Part shown: positions 50,348 to 59,505 of the stretch, piece after piece
How positions within the stretch are numbered: position 1 is the stretch's first letter
Layout of the letters: every line of letters begins with the position of its first letter
NCBI GenBank assembly: GCA_003232385.1
Contig: QIJE01000033.1
Location: forward strand, 1 to 59,505
DNA from: a bacterium
GTDB taxonomy: Bacteria; SZUA-79; Acidulodesulfobacterales; Acidulodesulfobacteraceae
Length of the DNA: 59,505 nt
Reading direction: 5' to 3'
The notes under the pieces: generated by a model
The model's input: only the letters and a program-made list of their open reading frames with translations
What the model was told of the DNA's origin: nothing
The model's database searches: none
Program-made: the position numbers and the translations under genes

Positions 50348-51244
50348 ATGTTCAATGAGATTTCTATAATAGGATTAGGCTTTATGGGGGCGTCTATCGC
50401 AGGGGCTGTTAAAGCCAAAAATTCAAAAATAATAATAAACGGATACGATATAGCGCAAAGTAACATTCGTTACTGTAAGTCCTGCGGGTTGATTGACGGT
50501 GCACTGAATCTAGAATCGGATATCTGTGATTGCAAAGGCGATAATCTAATAATAATGTGTGCTCCGCCGGCGGCAATTGTTTCTTTGACAGACGCACATG
50601 GGGCATTTTTTCGAGATGCGCAGGTAGTTACGGATATCGGAAGTATTAAGGATGCTATTACGACAAATGCAAGAATAAAAAACATTGAAAATTTTGTAGG
50701 TTCGCATCCTATGTGCGGTTCGGATAAATCCGGTCCTGAAAATGCCGATTTTAAGTTATTTAATGGAAAAAACTGCATAGTTATAAGGGAAGATTTTGAT
50801 TTAACCGATAAAAACAGGGCGAACAAGATAGAGAAAACGGCGGAATTCTGGCGGATGATAGGAATGAATGTCATTTATTCTACTGCGGATTCTCACGACA
50901 ATATAGTCGCCTATACGAGCCATTTACCTCATCTGATTTCTTTTTTATTATCCGGTACCGTTTTGAATTTTATTCTTAGGGAAAAGGGGAAAGAAGAAGA
51001 GAAAGGAGTAGAAATTTTAGATTTTATCAGCAACGGTTTTAAGGACTCTACCAGAATTGCTTCTTCATCCCCGGAATTGTGGACGGATATATTTATTATG
51101 AATAGCGAAAATATACTTGCATCGTTGGAAGATTTTACGGTATCCGCAAATATTTTAAAGGGCTTAATAGAAACGGGAGACAGAGAGAGTTTGAGCGTCA
51201 GAATAAGAGAAATTGCGGAACAGCGGGAAGAGGTGGGTTTTTGA
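50348..51244 (+). CDS. tyrA: Prephenate dehydrogenase
   Basis: This 298-residue enzyme oxidises prephenate (or arogenate) to the tyrosine precursor. It has the NAD-binding motif GLGFMGASIAGAVK, the substrate motif GSHPMCGSDKSGPENAD, and the helical part with YTSHLPHLISFLLSG. There is no ACT domain. The stop overlaps the aroA TTG start by 4 bases. Confidence 0.93.
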   Translation: MFNEISIIGLGFMGASIAGAVKAKNSKIIINGYDIAQSNIRYCKSCGLIDGALNLESDICDCKGDNLIIMCAPPAAIVSLTDAHGAFFRDAQVVTDIGSIKDAITTNARIKNIENFVGSHPMCGSDKSGPENADFKLFNGKNCIVIREDFDLTDKNRANKIEKTAEFWRMIGMNVIYSTADSHDNIVAYTSHLPHLISFLLSGTVLNFILREKGKEEEKGVEILDFISNGFKDSTRIASSSPELWTDIFIMNSENILASLEDFTVSANILKGLIETGDRESLSVRIREIAEQREEVGF

Positions 51245-52602
51245 TAGATTTAAAACTCGATAAAGCCTTGATAACCGGCATTGCCGGCGGAGTGTCCTTA
51301 GACATAGAAGTTCCGGGTGATAAATCCATATCTCACAGGGCAATTATGTTGGGAGGTTTAGCGGACGGAAAATCCTTGATTTCCAACTTGTCCTTATCAA
51401 CAGATAATCGGGCTACCATTGCCGCTTTTAGAAAACTTGGTATTAATATTAAGAAGCAAAATTTAACCGGTAGCGGTAAAGATTTCATAATAAACGGCAA
51501 GGGGCTTTACGGCTTGAAAGAGCCTGAATCAATAATTAATACGGTTAATTCCGGGACACTTACAAGGCTTTTAATCGGAATTCTTGCCGGAAACGATTTC
51601 TTTTCCGTTCTGTCCGGCGATAAGTATCTTAATTCCCGTCCGATGAAGCGTGTAACGGAGCCGTTAAGTCTTATGGGAGCTGAGATAGCGGGACGCAGAG
51701 GCGGAAATTACCCCCCGCTTGCCGTCCTTAAAGGCGGAAAATTGAAGTCGATTTATTATGAAGTCCCTGTTCCAAGTGCTCAGGTTAAATCCTGTATTAT
51801 ACTTGCCGCCCTTTTTGCGGAGGGAAATACGGTGATATACGAGAAAAAGGCAACAAGGGACCATACCGAAAATTTATTAAAACTTCAGGGTTATCCGGTT
51901 AGAATAGAAACGCACCGCGCCGGAGGCAATCTTATATCGATAAAAGGCAATAACGGAGGTGGATTGCACCCGTTTGAAATCGTTATACCCGGGGATTTTA
52001 GCAGTGCCTCATTTTTTATAGCGCTGGGTATTTTGTGCAAGGATTCGGAAATTACCGTTAAAAATGTTCTGCTTAACGAAAAAAGAACGGGTATCTTGAA
52101 GATCTTAAAAATGATGGGTGCAAACTTAGATCTGACCGTTACCGGTGAATTTCCGGAAAGGGTCGGAGATATAAGGGTTAAGTATTCTCGGCTTCAAGGG
52201 ATAACGGTTCCGTCGGAGACTGTTTCCGATATGATAGACGAGTTTCCCGTCTTTTCTATAATTGCCTCTTTTGCAGAAGGAAAAACCGTAGTAACCGGTG
52301 CCGAAGAATTACGCGTTAAAGAAAGCGATAGAATTAAAGCAATTGTTTTCAATCTAAGCAGGATTGGGGTAGAAATAAAGGAATCGGAAGACGGTTTCGA
52401 GATAATCGGTAATCCGGATTTGAATAAATCTAAAGCCGTTCCTGTAATTTTAGATTCATTTGGGGACCACAGGATCGCGATGTCTATGGTAATTATGGGG
52501 TTGCTGCTTAAAAACAGAAAAACGGAGATTCATAATATAAGGTGTATAAATACTTCCTTTCCGGAGTTTTTTAATATTGTTTCAAGGCTGCCGGTATATT
52601 AA
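51241..52602 (+). CDS. aroA: 3-phosphoshikimate 1-carboxyvinyltransferase (EPSP synthase)
   Basis: This 453-residue enzyme adds enolpyruvate to shikimate 3-phosphate. Motifs are VPGDKSISHRAIMLGGLADG, NSGTLTRLLIG, LNSRPMKRVTEPL, PVPSAQVKSCIILA, and the C-terminal RVKESDRIKA and DSFGDHRIAMSM. Start TTG at 51241, overlapping tyrA, implies coupled translation. In Geobacter-like orders a cmk gene usually lies between aroA and ispH; it is missing here. Confidence 0.95.
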   Translation: MIDLKLDKALITGIAGGVSLDIEVPGDKSISHRAIMLGGLADGKSLISNLSLSTDNRATIAAFRKLGINIKKQNLTGSGKDFIINGKGLYGLKEPESIINTVNSGTLTRLLIGILAGNDFFSVLSGDKYLNSRPMKRVTEPLSLMGAEIAGRRGGNYPPLAVLKGGKLKSIYYEVPVPSAQVKSCIILAALFAEGNTVIYEKKATRDHTENLLKLQGYPVRIETHRAGGNLISIKGNNGGGLHPFEIVIPGDFSSASFFIALGILCKDSEITVKNVLLNEKRTGILKILKMMGANLDLTVTGEFPERVGDIRVKYSRLQGITVPSETVSDMIDEFPVFSIIASFAEGKTVVTGAEELRVKESDRIKAIVFNLSRIGVEIKESEDGFEIIGNPDLNKSKAVPVILDSFGDHRIAMSMVIMGLLLKNRKTEIHNIRCINTSFPEFFNIVSRLPVY

Positions 52603-52624
52603 TCTTATTATAAGATATCGTATT

Positions 52625-53485
52625 ATGGAAATAATAGTAGTGCCTTCCGCGGGGTTTTGTTTCGGGGTTAAAAGAGCGGTTAATATGGCGTTAGATGCGG
52701 CTAAAAAAAGTAATCTGCAAGAAAAATTAAATACCTTAGGCCCTATTATTCATAATCCTCAGGTGGTTAAGTCTTTGGAAGAAAAAGGCGTCTATCCCAT
52801 AGAAAAGATTGATAACGGTTGCCATAATGCCCTGCTAATACGTTCTCACGGCGTTAAAGCGGAGATCATGGAGAAAATAGCCTCCAATAAGAGGTTGAAA
52901 GTGATAGATGCTACTTGTCCATTCGTAAAAAAAGCCCAAAATTATATAAGCGAGGCTGCCCTAAACGGTTATTTTGTAATAATGGTCGGCGATGAAAATC
53001 ACCCCGAAGTCCAGAGTGTAATTAGTTTCGCCGATAAAAATAAATTTCTGGTTGTAAACAATATCGCCGACCTTAAAAGGGTTCCCATATCGGAAAAGCT
53101 GGCCCTGGTTTCCCAGACTACGCAGGATGTAAATTTTTATAAGCGCATAATAGAAGACATACATAAAATCGCAAAGAACGATGTAACCGTTTTCGATACC
53201 ATTTGCGATGCAACCATGATAAAGCAGGAAGAATCTAAAATATTGGCTTCCAGTGTGGATGTCATGATAGTAGTGGGCGGTTATAACAGCGCAAATACGA
53301 ATAAACTGAAAAATATATGTATGGAGATTCAAAAAAAAACATATCATATAGAAACCGAAGATGAAGTTAATCCGGAATGGTTCGTAAATGCCGACAGGGT
53401 TGGTATTACCGCCGGAGCGTCCACTCCAGATTGGATAATAGAGCGAGTTTTAAGAAGAGTTCGGGATATAGATACTTCCGATTAA
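52625..53485 (+). CDS. ispH: 4-hydroxy-3-methylbut-2-enyl diphosphate reductase
   Basis: This 286-residue Fe-S enzyme makes IPP and DMAPP in the last step of the MEP isoprenoid pathway. Start at ATG 52625 places PSAGFCFGVKRAV at the N-terminus as in the family; an earlier ATG (52577) would add an unrelated tail inside aroA. Cluster cysteines are FCFG, DATCPFV and DTICDAT; GDENHPEV and ITAGASTPDWI are also present. Confidence 0.95.
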   Translation: MEIIVVPSAGFCFGVKRAVNMALDAAKKSNLQEKLNTLGPIIHNPQVVKSLEEKGVYPIEKIDNGCHNALLIRSHGVKAEIMEKIASNKRLKVIDATCPFVKKAQNYISEAALNGYFVIMVGDENHPEVQSVISFADKNKFLVVNNIADLKRVPISEKLALVSQTTQDVNFYKRIIEDIHKIAKNDVTVFDTICDATMIKQEESKILASSVDVMIVVGGYNSANTNKLKNICMEIQKKTYHIETEDEVNPEWFVNADRVGITAGASTPDWIIERVLRRVRDIDTSD

Positions 53486-53576
53486 GTAAAATATTTGCAT
53501 AAACAAAAATATTTGCTTAATTTGTTTAAATATGTTAGATTAATCTTATCAAATTTAGGAGGTAGTTAAGATATTT

Positions 53577-55196
53577 ATGGCAAAACAAAGTTTTAAGGGG
53601 AATCAATCTACCGAAAGTAGCCCTACGGAGTTTGAACTTTTATTAGACTCTTACGATAATATGAACAGCAAAGGGCTTGTCAGGCAAGGCATAATTTTAA
53701 ACATCGATGAAAGGTACATTTATGTAAATGTCGGCGATAAATCCGACGGAATAATTACCGTAGAAGAAATATCTTCGGGAGGCAATGTAGACATTGCATC
53801 TATATCTATAGGCGATTCTATAGAGGTTTTTGTTGGAAATTATGACGATAGTATGGGCTACTTGATATGTTCAAGGGAGAAGGCGAAAAGCGTTTATGCT
53901 TTAGACGATATCGAGAAGGTATGCAAGGATAACGAGTTGATAAACGGTACGGTGGTTGCAAAGACGAAGGGCGGCTTAATCGTTGATTTGAACGGCGTTA
54001 CTGCATTTTTGCCCGGTTCACAAATAGACGTAAAGCTTACGAGAGATTTTGATGCCTTTCTCGGAAAAGCCTTAGATTTAAAAGTAATAAGTGTGGATAA
54101 AAGGGCATGTAACGTCATAGTATCAAGGCGAAAGGTTATAGAGGATGAAATCAAGAAACTGAAAGAAAATGTTTTAACCGATATAAAAGAGGGCGACATT
54201 CTGGAGGGTATAGTTAAAAACATTACTGATTATGGTGTTTTTGTGGACCTTGGCGGCATGGACGGGCTTATTTATATCACTGATATTTCATGGAAAAGAA
54301 TATCTCATCCTTCGGAAGTATTAAGCCTTGGGCAGAAAATAAATGTCAAAGTTATCAAATACGATAAAGAAAGACATAGAGTGTCGCTTGGCTATAAACA
54401 GCTGTTCGAAGACCCGTGGCACGATGTTTTAGAGAGGCATGCACCCGGAGATACAGTAGAAGGCGTTATCATTAATATTACCGATTACGGTGCATTCGTC
54501 GAGCTTGACGACGACGTGGAGGGCCTTATACATTTATCAGAAATGAGTTGGGAGAAGAAACAGATAGATCCTAAGGTGTTTTTGACTAAGGGGCAGAGAG
54601 TAAAGATATCCATCCTGAGCATAGAGCCGGAATCGAGAAAATTATCCCTAAGCTTAAAGAGACTTACGGAAAATCCGTGGAACGCATTAAAGGATAAATA
54701 TCCGAAGGGTACGATTGTTGAGGGAGTCATTAAAAATATTTATGAATTTGGAGTTTCAGTAACGTTAGAGGAAAATTTAGAGGGATACGTAAAGCAGAGC
54801 GACTTTGCATGGGCTAAAAGAACAAGGCATCCGCGTGAATTATTTAAGCCGGAAGAAAAAATTAAAACGATGGTTTTGAGCATTGACGAGGAAAAGCAAA
54901 GAATGTATTTGGGAATTAAGCAACTCACAGAGAGTCCTTGGTGCAGTGTCAAAGATAAGTATCCTGCAGGGGTGGTTATATCGGGGACGGTATCCAATAT
55001 AATGGAATTTGGAATATTTGTGCAGATTGAAGACGGCATAGAAGGACTTGTCCATAATTCTAAAATTCCTGAAAATTTTATTAAGAACGGCGATATCTCT
55101 GTAGGTTCTCCAATAAGTGCCGAAATAATTATGCTGGATGTGAACGAACAGAAGATAGGGTTATCCCTTCTTAATACAGATAAAAATAAATCATGA
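53577..55196 (+). CDS. rpsA: 30S ribosomal protein S1
   Basis: This 539-residue protein is built of six S1 (OB) repeats at about 35-105, 118-185, 200-270, 285-356, 372-443 and 459-530; the last four show clear VEG-NITDYG-FV-L-GLIH-type motifs (for example GDTVEGVIINITDYGAFVEL). It brings mRNA to the 30S subunit. AGGAGGT lies at 53557-53563, 13 bases before the ATG, longer than usual. The gene is followed by sppA with a 4-base ATGA overlap. Confidence 0.95.
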   Translation: MAKQSFKGNQSTESSPTEFELLLDSYDNMNSKGLVRQGIILNIDERYIYVNVGDKSDGIITVEEISSGGNVDIASISIGDSIEVFVGNYDDSMGYLICSREKAKSVYALDDIEKVCKDNELINGTVVAKTKGGLIVDLNGVTAFLPGSQIDVKLTRDFDAFLGKALDLKVISVDKRACNVIVSRRKVIEDEIKKLKENVLTDIKEGDILEGIVKNITDYGVFVDLGGMDGLIYITDISWKRISHPSEVLSLGQKINVKVIKYDKERHRVSLGYKQLFEDPWHDVLERHAPGDTVEGVIINITDYGAFVELDDDVEGLIHLSEMSWEKKQIDPKVFLTKGQRVKISILSIEPESRKLSLSLKRLTENPWNALKDKYPKGTIVEGVIKNIYEFGVSVTLEENLEGYVKQSDFAWAKRTRHPRELFKPEEKIKTMVLSIDEEKQRMYLGIKQLTESPWCSVKDKYPAGVVISGTVSNIMEFGIFVQIEDGIEGLVHNSKIPENFIKNGDISVGSPISAEIIMLDVNEQKIGLSLLNTDKNKS

Positions 55197-56119
55197 GCGT
55201 AAACAGGCATCCCTTTTTAAGCGGTTTACTATTTTTAATGGTATTTTTAGGGATATTTGGTGTTTTTATTTATTTTATATTGTTTAAGTTTCAGGTAAAA
55301 TCGGGTTATAACGTTGTTCGGGGTTCGTCTCCTTATGCTATAGGCGTTATAAACCTTACGGGTACGATTACGAGTTCGTCCAATTTTGTGAATCTTCTGA
55401 ATTATTACAAACGGGACGGTTACGTAAAAGCCGTAGTGATAAGAGTAAATTCTCCCGGAGGGGAGGTTGCTCCCTCGCAGGCTATGTATGAGCAACTGAC
55501 GAAGTTTGAAAAATATAAGAAAGTGGTCGTATCAATGGGTTCCGTTGCCGCATCCGGGGCTTATTATGTTTCTTCGGCGGCTGACGAAATATTCGCAGAG
55601 CCGGGAACCTTGACCGGTTCAATCGGGGTTATAATGGAAATGCCCAATGTGTACAAGTTAATGAAAAAGGTAGGAATTTCATATAATTATATAGTAAGCG
55701 GTCCGTATAAGGACATAGGTACTCCCTTTAAGGAGATGACTCCGGAACAGAGAGAAAAGCTTCAAGGCGTAGTTATGAACGTTTACGGGCAATTTGTATC
55801 CGCTGTGGCTAAGGGTAGAAATCTTAAGGTTTCTTATGTAAAGAAAATTGCAAACGGAATGGTATACTCAGGGGAGCAGGCAAAAAAATTACATCTCATA
55901 GATAAACTTGGCGATTTCCAGGATGCTGTAAATTACGCAAGAAAAATAGCGGGAATAACCGGGAGACCGACTGTCATATATCAAATAAAAAGACACTCCG
56001 ATTTATTTCAATCAATCATAAAAAGGACGGTAAAATCTTTTATTGACAATATCGGCGGCAGGTCTTTTTCGAAAAGTATCGGCCTTGTTTCGTTTAACGA
56101 TGCAGGATTAAATTTATGA
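55193..56119 (+). CDS. sppA: Signal peptide peptidase SppA
   Basis: This 308-residue, short (single-domain) SppA degrades released signal peptides at the inner membrane. One N-terminal span (FLSGLLFLMVFLGIFGVFIYFILF) anchors it. The catalytic serine lies in SMGSVAASGAYYVSSAADEI and the lysine in VSGPYKDIGTPF; GSIGVIME follows. Coupled to rpsA and to the HIT gene by overlaps at both ends. Confidence 0.93.
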   Translation: MSVNRHPFLSGLLFLMVFLGIFGVFIYFILFKFQVKSGYNVVRGSSPYAIGVINLTGTITSSSNFVNLLNYYKRDGYVKAVVIRVNSPGGEVAPSQAMYEQLTKFEKYKKVVVSMGSVAASGAYYVSSAADEIFAEPGTLTGSIGVIMEMPNVYKLMKKVGISYNYIVSGPYKDIGTPFKEMTPEQREKLQGVVMNVYGQFVSAVAKGRNLKVSYVKKIANGMVYSGEQAKKLHLIDKLGDFQDAVNYARKIAGITGRPTVIYQIKRHSDLFQSIIKRTVKSFIDNIGGRSFSKSIGLVSFNDAGLNL

Positions 56120-56601
56120 AAATTGTTTATGCCCCGTGGCGTATGGACTATTTGGCTAAAGACAAATCCAAAGACGAATGTGTTTTTTGCGACGATAGCG
56201 CATGTTATGAAGATAAATATGTTCTCTTCAAAGGAAGGTACTCATACGTTAAATTAAATACGTTTCCTTATAATTGCGGGCATTTATTAGTAATTCCTTC
56301 TACCCATACTAAAGAGCTTAATGGGCTTTCTATTGAGACCGGGGTAGAAATAATGCAGCTTCTTTCTATAAGTTGTGATATTCTTAAGAAAGTCTATCAT
56401 TGCGACGCTATTAATGTCGGTCTGAACATCGGTAAGGCTGCCGGGGCTGGAATAGAGCGGCATTTACATTTTCATATAATACCGAGGTGGGAAGGGGACG
56501 TGAGTTTTTATACCGTTTGTTCCGAACTAAGGGTTGTTTCGGAGATATTAGACGATACATATAATAAACTAATAGGTGATTTTAAAAAAATAGAACTTTA
56601 A
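56116..56601 (+). CDS. HIT-family nucleotide hydrolase/transferase
   Basis: This is a 161-residue protein starting KIVYAPWRMDYL and CVFCDDSA, with the histidine triad in ERHLHFHIIPRW. HIT proteins of this group (FHIT/Ap4A phosphorylase-like) hydrolyse or phosphorolyse dinucleoside polyphosphates. Two N-terminal cysteines (CVFC) may bind zinc. It overlaps sppA by 4 bases and lies 8 bases before the LapA gene. Confidence 0.93.
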   Translation: MKIVYAPWRMDYLAKDKSKDECVFCDDSACYEDKYVLFKGRYSYVKLNTFPYNCGHLLVIPSTHTKELNGLSIETGVEIMQLLSISCDILKKVYHCDAINVGLNIGKAAGAGIERHLHFHIIPRWEGDVSFYTVCSELRVVSEILDDTYNKLIGDFKKIEL

Positions 56602-56609
56602 AATTAAAA

Positions 56610-56858
56610 ATGATAAGATACATAGACCTTGTTCTTGTAATCATATTTATAGCCGTAGCCGTAATTTTCACCGCCCAGAATTCCAAACTTGTCAACGTAA
56701 AATTTTTACAGTTCGAATCGATAAAGTTTCCTATTTCCATAATAGTATTTTTCGCGGTGATAATCGGTATTATCATTGGACTTATATATCATTTTTATGT
56801 CGTTTATAAGATAAAAAAGGAATTAAAGAACGGCAAAGAAAAGATATGGCCGGTTTGA
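56610..56858 (+). CDS. LapA-domain membrane protein
   Basis: This 82-residue protein has two membrane spans (IDLVLVIIFIAVAVIFTAQ, ISIIVFFAVIIGIIIGLIYHF) with the conserved AQNSKLVNVKFLQF between them. It belongs to the lipopolysaccharide-assembly LapA family, which acts with LapB (YciM) in tuning LPS synthesis; no lapB is in the window. It overlaps the next gene by 13 bases. Confidence 0.88.
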   Translation: MIRYIDLVLVIIFIAVAVIFTAQNSKLVNVKFLQFESIKFPISIIVFFAVIIGIIIGLIYHFYVVYKIKKELKNGKEKIWPV

Positions 56859-58291
56859 TAGAATTTGACAAGAATTCAATTAAACGATCTATATCGGAAG
56901 TTTTCGACGATTACGGCTACGGAAGCTCGGCATTTGATTTTATCAGGAGTATCGGAGACGTTTCCGCGAGTATAGGTTGTAGAGTTTTTATAATCGGCGG
57001 TTTCGTAAGGGATATAATCATACGCCTCGCTAAAACAAATCATAAAACTGCTTCTTTGTTTAAATCTGCATACAATAAGCCTTTCGATAATCATCTCCTT
57101 GATTTGGATATTGTCGTGGAAGGCTCAGCGGAAAAACTTGCCCTCAGGATAAAAGAAAATTCTAATTTTAAAGTAAGCTGTTTGAATGTTCATAAGAAAT
57201 TCGGGACGGTTCTTATAGAATTTTTAATTAACGGCATGCCGCTTAAGGCTGATTTCGCCTCGCTAAGAACCGAAGTTTATAAAAAACCGGGAGCCCTGCC
57301 TACAGTAAATACGGAAAAAACAATGCTCGAGAATGATATCCGCAGAAGGGATTTTACGATAAACACTATTGCTCTTTCTATTAACAGCGATGATTTCCTT
57401 AATATTAAAGATTATGTCTTCGGATTGTCGGATATATTGAGTAAAAAGGTAAAAGTATTGCATGAGCGTAGTTTTATGGACGATTCCACCAGAATGTTCA
57501 GAATCGTAAGGTTCGAAAAAAGACTCGGCTTTAAGATAGAATGCAGGACATTAAAGTATATGAAGTTGGCCTTGGATGAGAATGTCATGGACGGTATCTC
57601 AGGAAAAAGAATAACCGCCGAACTATATCTCTTATTGAAGGAAGATAAACCATGGATTTATTTTGAAAGACTTGAAAATCTCGGCATTTTAAGAGGCATT
57701 TATGATAAATTAGAATTCAGCGAAGAGAGCAATGCGGTTTTTAAAAAAATTTATTCATATTTTAAGAAAAATCATGTAGACAAAACAGGTAAAAATGCCG
57801 GTGTAGACATAAACATATTTTATCTTGCCGAAATTTTCAGTTGTCTAAAAAACGGAGATTTCGATTCCGCAATTAAAAGATTAAATTTGGGAAACAGAAT
57901 AAAAAACAGAATGAAAAAGATGTACTTGGAATCGGAAGAATTAAGCAAATCCGAGAGGGGCGGTCTTTTTAAAGTCAAATTAAAAAATAGTGAAATATAT
58001 GCGGTATTTAAAGGGTTCGACGCGAGCAGCATTTTATTCTATCTGTTTAAAAACAGCGGTAAAGATGAAATTGACTTGAATTTAAAAAAAATGATAGTAA
58101 GATATTTAGATGAGTTAATGTTTATAAAGCCTGCCGTTAACGGAAACGACATTAAATCCGTTGGAATTTGCGAGGGTAGGCTATGCGGAAAAATATTAAA
58201 CGAGGTCATGCTGTTAAAAATAGATGGTAAACTTAAGTCTAAGGACGACGAGTTAAGGTATATTATGAAAAAATATTCTAACGGGAAATAA
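56846..58291 (+). CDS. CCA-adding enzyme / poly(A) polymerase family nucleotidyltransferase
   Basis: This is a 481-residue class II nucleotidyltransferase. The head domain has FIIGGFVRDIIIR, the catalytic DLDIVVEG, and the neck RRDFTINTIALSIN and SFMDDSTRMFRIVRFEKRLGF motif for tRNA and NTP selection. The rest is helical. All three tRNA genes in the window already encode CCA, so it may repair CCA ends or add poly(A); sequence alone does not separate these roles. Confidence 0.88.
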   Translation: MAGLIEFDKNSIKRSISEVFDDYGYGSSAFDFIRSIGDVSASIGCRVFIIGGFVRDIIIRLAKTNHKTASLFKSAYNKPFDNHLLDLDIVVEGSAEKLALRIKENSNFKVSCLNVHKKFGTVLIEFLINGMPLKADFASLRTEVYKKPGALPTVNTEKTMLENDIRRRDFTINTIALSINSDDFLNIKDYVFGLSDILSKKVKVLHERSFMDDSTRMFRIVRFEKRLGFKIECRTLKYMKLALDENVMDGISGKRITAELYLLLKEDKPWIYFERLENLGILRGIYDKLEFSEESNAVFKKIYSYFKKNHVDKTGKNAGVDINIFYLAEIFSCLKNGDFDSAIKRLNLGNRIKNRMKKMYLESEELSKSERGGLFKVKLKNSEIYAVFKGFDASSILFYLFKNSGKDEIDLNLKKMIVRYLDELMFIKPAVNGNDIKSVGICEGRLCGKILNEVMLLKIDGKLKSKDDELRYIMKKYSNGK

Positions 58292-58306
58292 AAACGGAGG
58301 CTTAAT

Positions 58307-59505
58307 ATGATTGAATTTAATTTTAAGTATATTTTGAATTCGGCAATTTTTGAGAACGGAATAGAGGAAGCGGAAATACGCTCCTTAGAACATGAACTTG
58401 TTACCGTAAGGAGAAATCTTAACGACCTTAGGAGGGACGGAGAGATAGGTTTTTATGATGAGATATCAAACATGACCATGGTTAACGACGTTAAGGAGAT
58501 CGCCGAAAAATTATTCTCTAAAGATATTAATACTTTGTATGTTTTCGGAATGGGAGGTTCGTCCCTTGGCGCTATATTTTTAAAGGAGGCGATGAAGGGA
58601 GCGGCCTGCGAAAAAAGGATGGGGAAAAAGGTCGACGTCATTTTTTCGGAGAATATAGACCCGTGTTATATTAAGAAAAATTTTGACCGGATCGATATGA
58701 AGAAAACCCTATTTTGCTTTGTTTCTAAATCTGCTTCCACTATCGAGGTAGTGTCCCAGTTTTTTATAATAAAAGAAATGCTTGAAAAAATGCCCGGAAA
58801 TTACAAGGATAATTTATTGTTTATAACCGATAAGAAGAGTGGATTTCTGAGGCAATATGCCGACGAAAACGGGATAGCCGCATTGGATATCGCAAAAAAT
58901 GTGGGAGGCAGGTACTCCATAGTAACCGCCGGAACCCTTTTTCCTGCGTATGCAATGGGGTTAGATATAGATAAGTTTTTACACGGAGCGGTGTCTTACA
59001 GGGACGATATGCTCAATAAGGCGGTTTTTGAAAATAACCCTGTTTATACTTTGGCATCGGTTATATATCTTTTTTACAAAAAAAAGCATAGAAATATTTT
59101 TATACCTTTCGTTTACAGCGATTATTTAAAAGAGTTCTCAAGGTGGTTTCGGCAGCTTTTCGCGGAAAGCTTGGGAAAGGAACTTACCTCGCCCACGCCC
59201 GTACCGGCCGTCGGGGCAACAGACCAGCATTCTCAGCTTCAACTTTACATGCAGGGGCCGCAGGATAAGCTTATCGGATTTTTCTGCTTAAAGGATTACG
59301 GCGGCGATTTTACGCTTAATCCCGACGGATTTAAAGAATTTAACTATTTAGACGGCAAAAAATTATCCGAGGTTCTCATCAACGAATTAAAAGGCGTAGA
59401 GCTTGCACTGGCTATGGACAAAAGGCCGTCATTTAGGATTACCTTGGATAAAATAGACGAATTCAGTCTCGGAGAGCTGTCCTTTATGTGTATGGAGGCG
59501 GTAGC
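58307..59505 (+). CDS. pgi: Glucose-6-phosphate isomerase (3' end outside window)
   Basis: The frame begins at ATG 58307, with GGAGG six bases upstream, and is still open at the window end (about 400 residues visible). It has the two SIS-type domains: FGMGGSSLGA, VSKSASTIEVVSQF (usually SKSGST or similar), VGGRYSIVTAGTLFPAYAMG, and GATDQHSQLQLYMQGP, the bacterial GPI signature. It interconverts glucose 6-phosphate and fructose 6-phosphate. It is 15 bases after the CCA/poly(A) polymerase gene. Confidence 0.92.
   Translation, partial: MIEFNFKYILNSAIFENGIEEAEIRSLEHELVTVRRNLNDLRRDGEIGFYDEISNMTMVNDVKEIAEKLFSKDINTLYVFGMGGSSLGAIFLKEAMKGAACEKRMGKKVDVIFSENIDPCYIKKNFDRIDMKKTLFCFVSKSASTIEVVSQFFIIKEMLEKMPGNYKDNLLFITDKKSGFLRQYADENGIAALDIAKNVGGRYSIVTAGTLFPAYAMGLDIDKFLHGAVSYRDDMLNKAVFENNPVYTLASVIYLFYKKKHRNIFIPFVYSDYLKEFSRWFRQLFAESLGKELTSPTPVPAVGATDQHSQLQLYMQGPQDKLIGFFCLKDYGGDFTLNPDGFKEFNYLDGKKLSEVLINELKGVELALAMDKRPSFRITLDKIDEFSLGELSFMCMEAV

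Noticed and set aside
52577-52624. Upstream ATG as the ispH start
   Set aside because: It would add 16 unrelated residues within the aroA end; family members begin near the PSAGFCFGVKRA motif.

Overview
The window is a dense, AT-rich bacterial chromosome segment with about 58 protein genes or gene remnants, three tRNA genes and one riboswitch. The gene content points to an anaerobic or microaerophilic Gram-negative bacterium of the Deltaproteobacteria/Desulfobacterota kind. The signs are an anaerobic class III ribonucleotide reductase, a four-gene PorGDAB ferredoxin oxidoreductase, MetF plus MetV, rubrerythrin and rubredoxins, GmhA for LPS heptose, DUF2232 between rpsR and rplI, and the order tyrA-aroA-ispH-rpsA-sppA. 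The assignment is inferred from gene order and family membership only; no rRNA is present.

Left part (1-9600): the 3' part of cheA, tRNA-Pro, and a globin domain fused to a PsiE-like membrane domain. A cobalamin riboswitch follows, heading an apparent operon of nrdD, a separate 57-residue glycyl-radical protein, nrdG and metE, all B12-independent enzymes. This block lies between an intact tRNA-Lys (9521-9596) and a degenerate direct copy of its 3' half (2941-2990), and it carries a transposase relic. That is the layout of an old tRNA-integrated island.

Middle part (9600-35900): a small membrane protein, a rubredoxin-domain protein, thiE-thiC, a DUF815 ATPase and a globin-coupled HD-GYP protein. 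Then a ROK kinase and, on the minus strand, rpsF-rpsR-DUF2232-rplI-dnaB. Next are a B12-binding radical SAM protein, divIVA and yggT, then a PolX whose polymerase active site looks lost. After these come thiD, a DsbA-like thioredoxin, rubredoxin and argS. Two oligopeptide-type ABC ATPases follow, the first broken by a small deletion. The section closes with dksA, dgt, gmhA, a HAD protein, rubrerythrin with a CCG-type Fe-S protein, and initiator tRNA.

Right part (35900-59505), all on the plus strand: glycine cleavage gcvT-H-PA-PB, a hydrolase, pheA, metF, porGDAB, folD, metV, hisC, aroF, tyrA, aroA, ispH, rpsA, sppA, a HIT protein, LapA, a CCA/poly(A) polymerase, and the 5' part of pgi. Two themes interlock: C1/folate plus 2-oxoacid metabolism (gcv, metF, metV, folD, por) and aromatic amino-acid synthesis (pheA, hisC, aroF, tyrA, aroA).

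The points most worth following are the tRNA-Lys-bounded block carrying a B12-independence operon, the split glycyl-radical reductase, the globin-PsiE fusion, and the PolX with two substituted catalytic aspartates. No CRISPR array, prophage or intact insertion sequence was seen.
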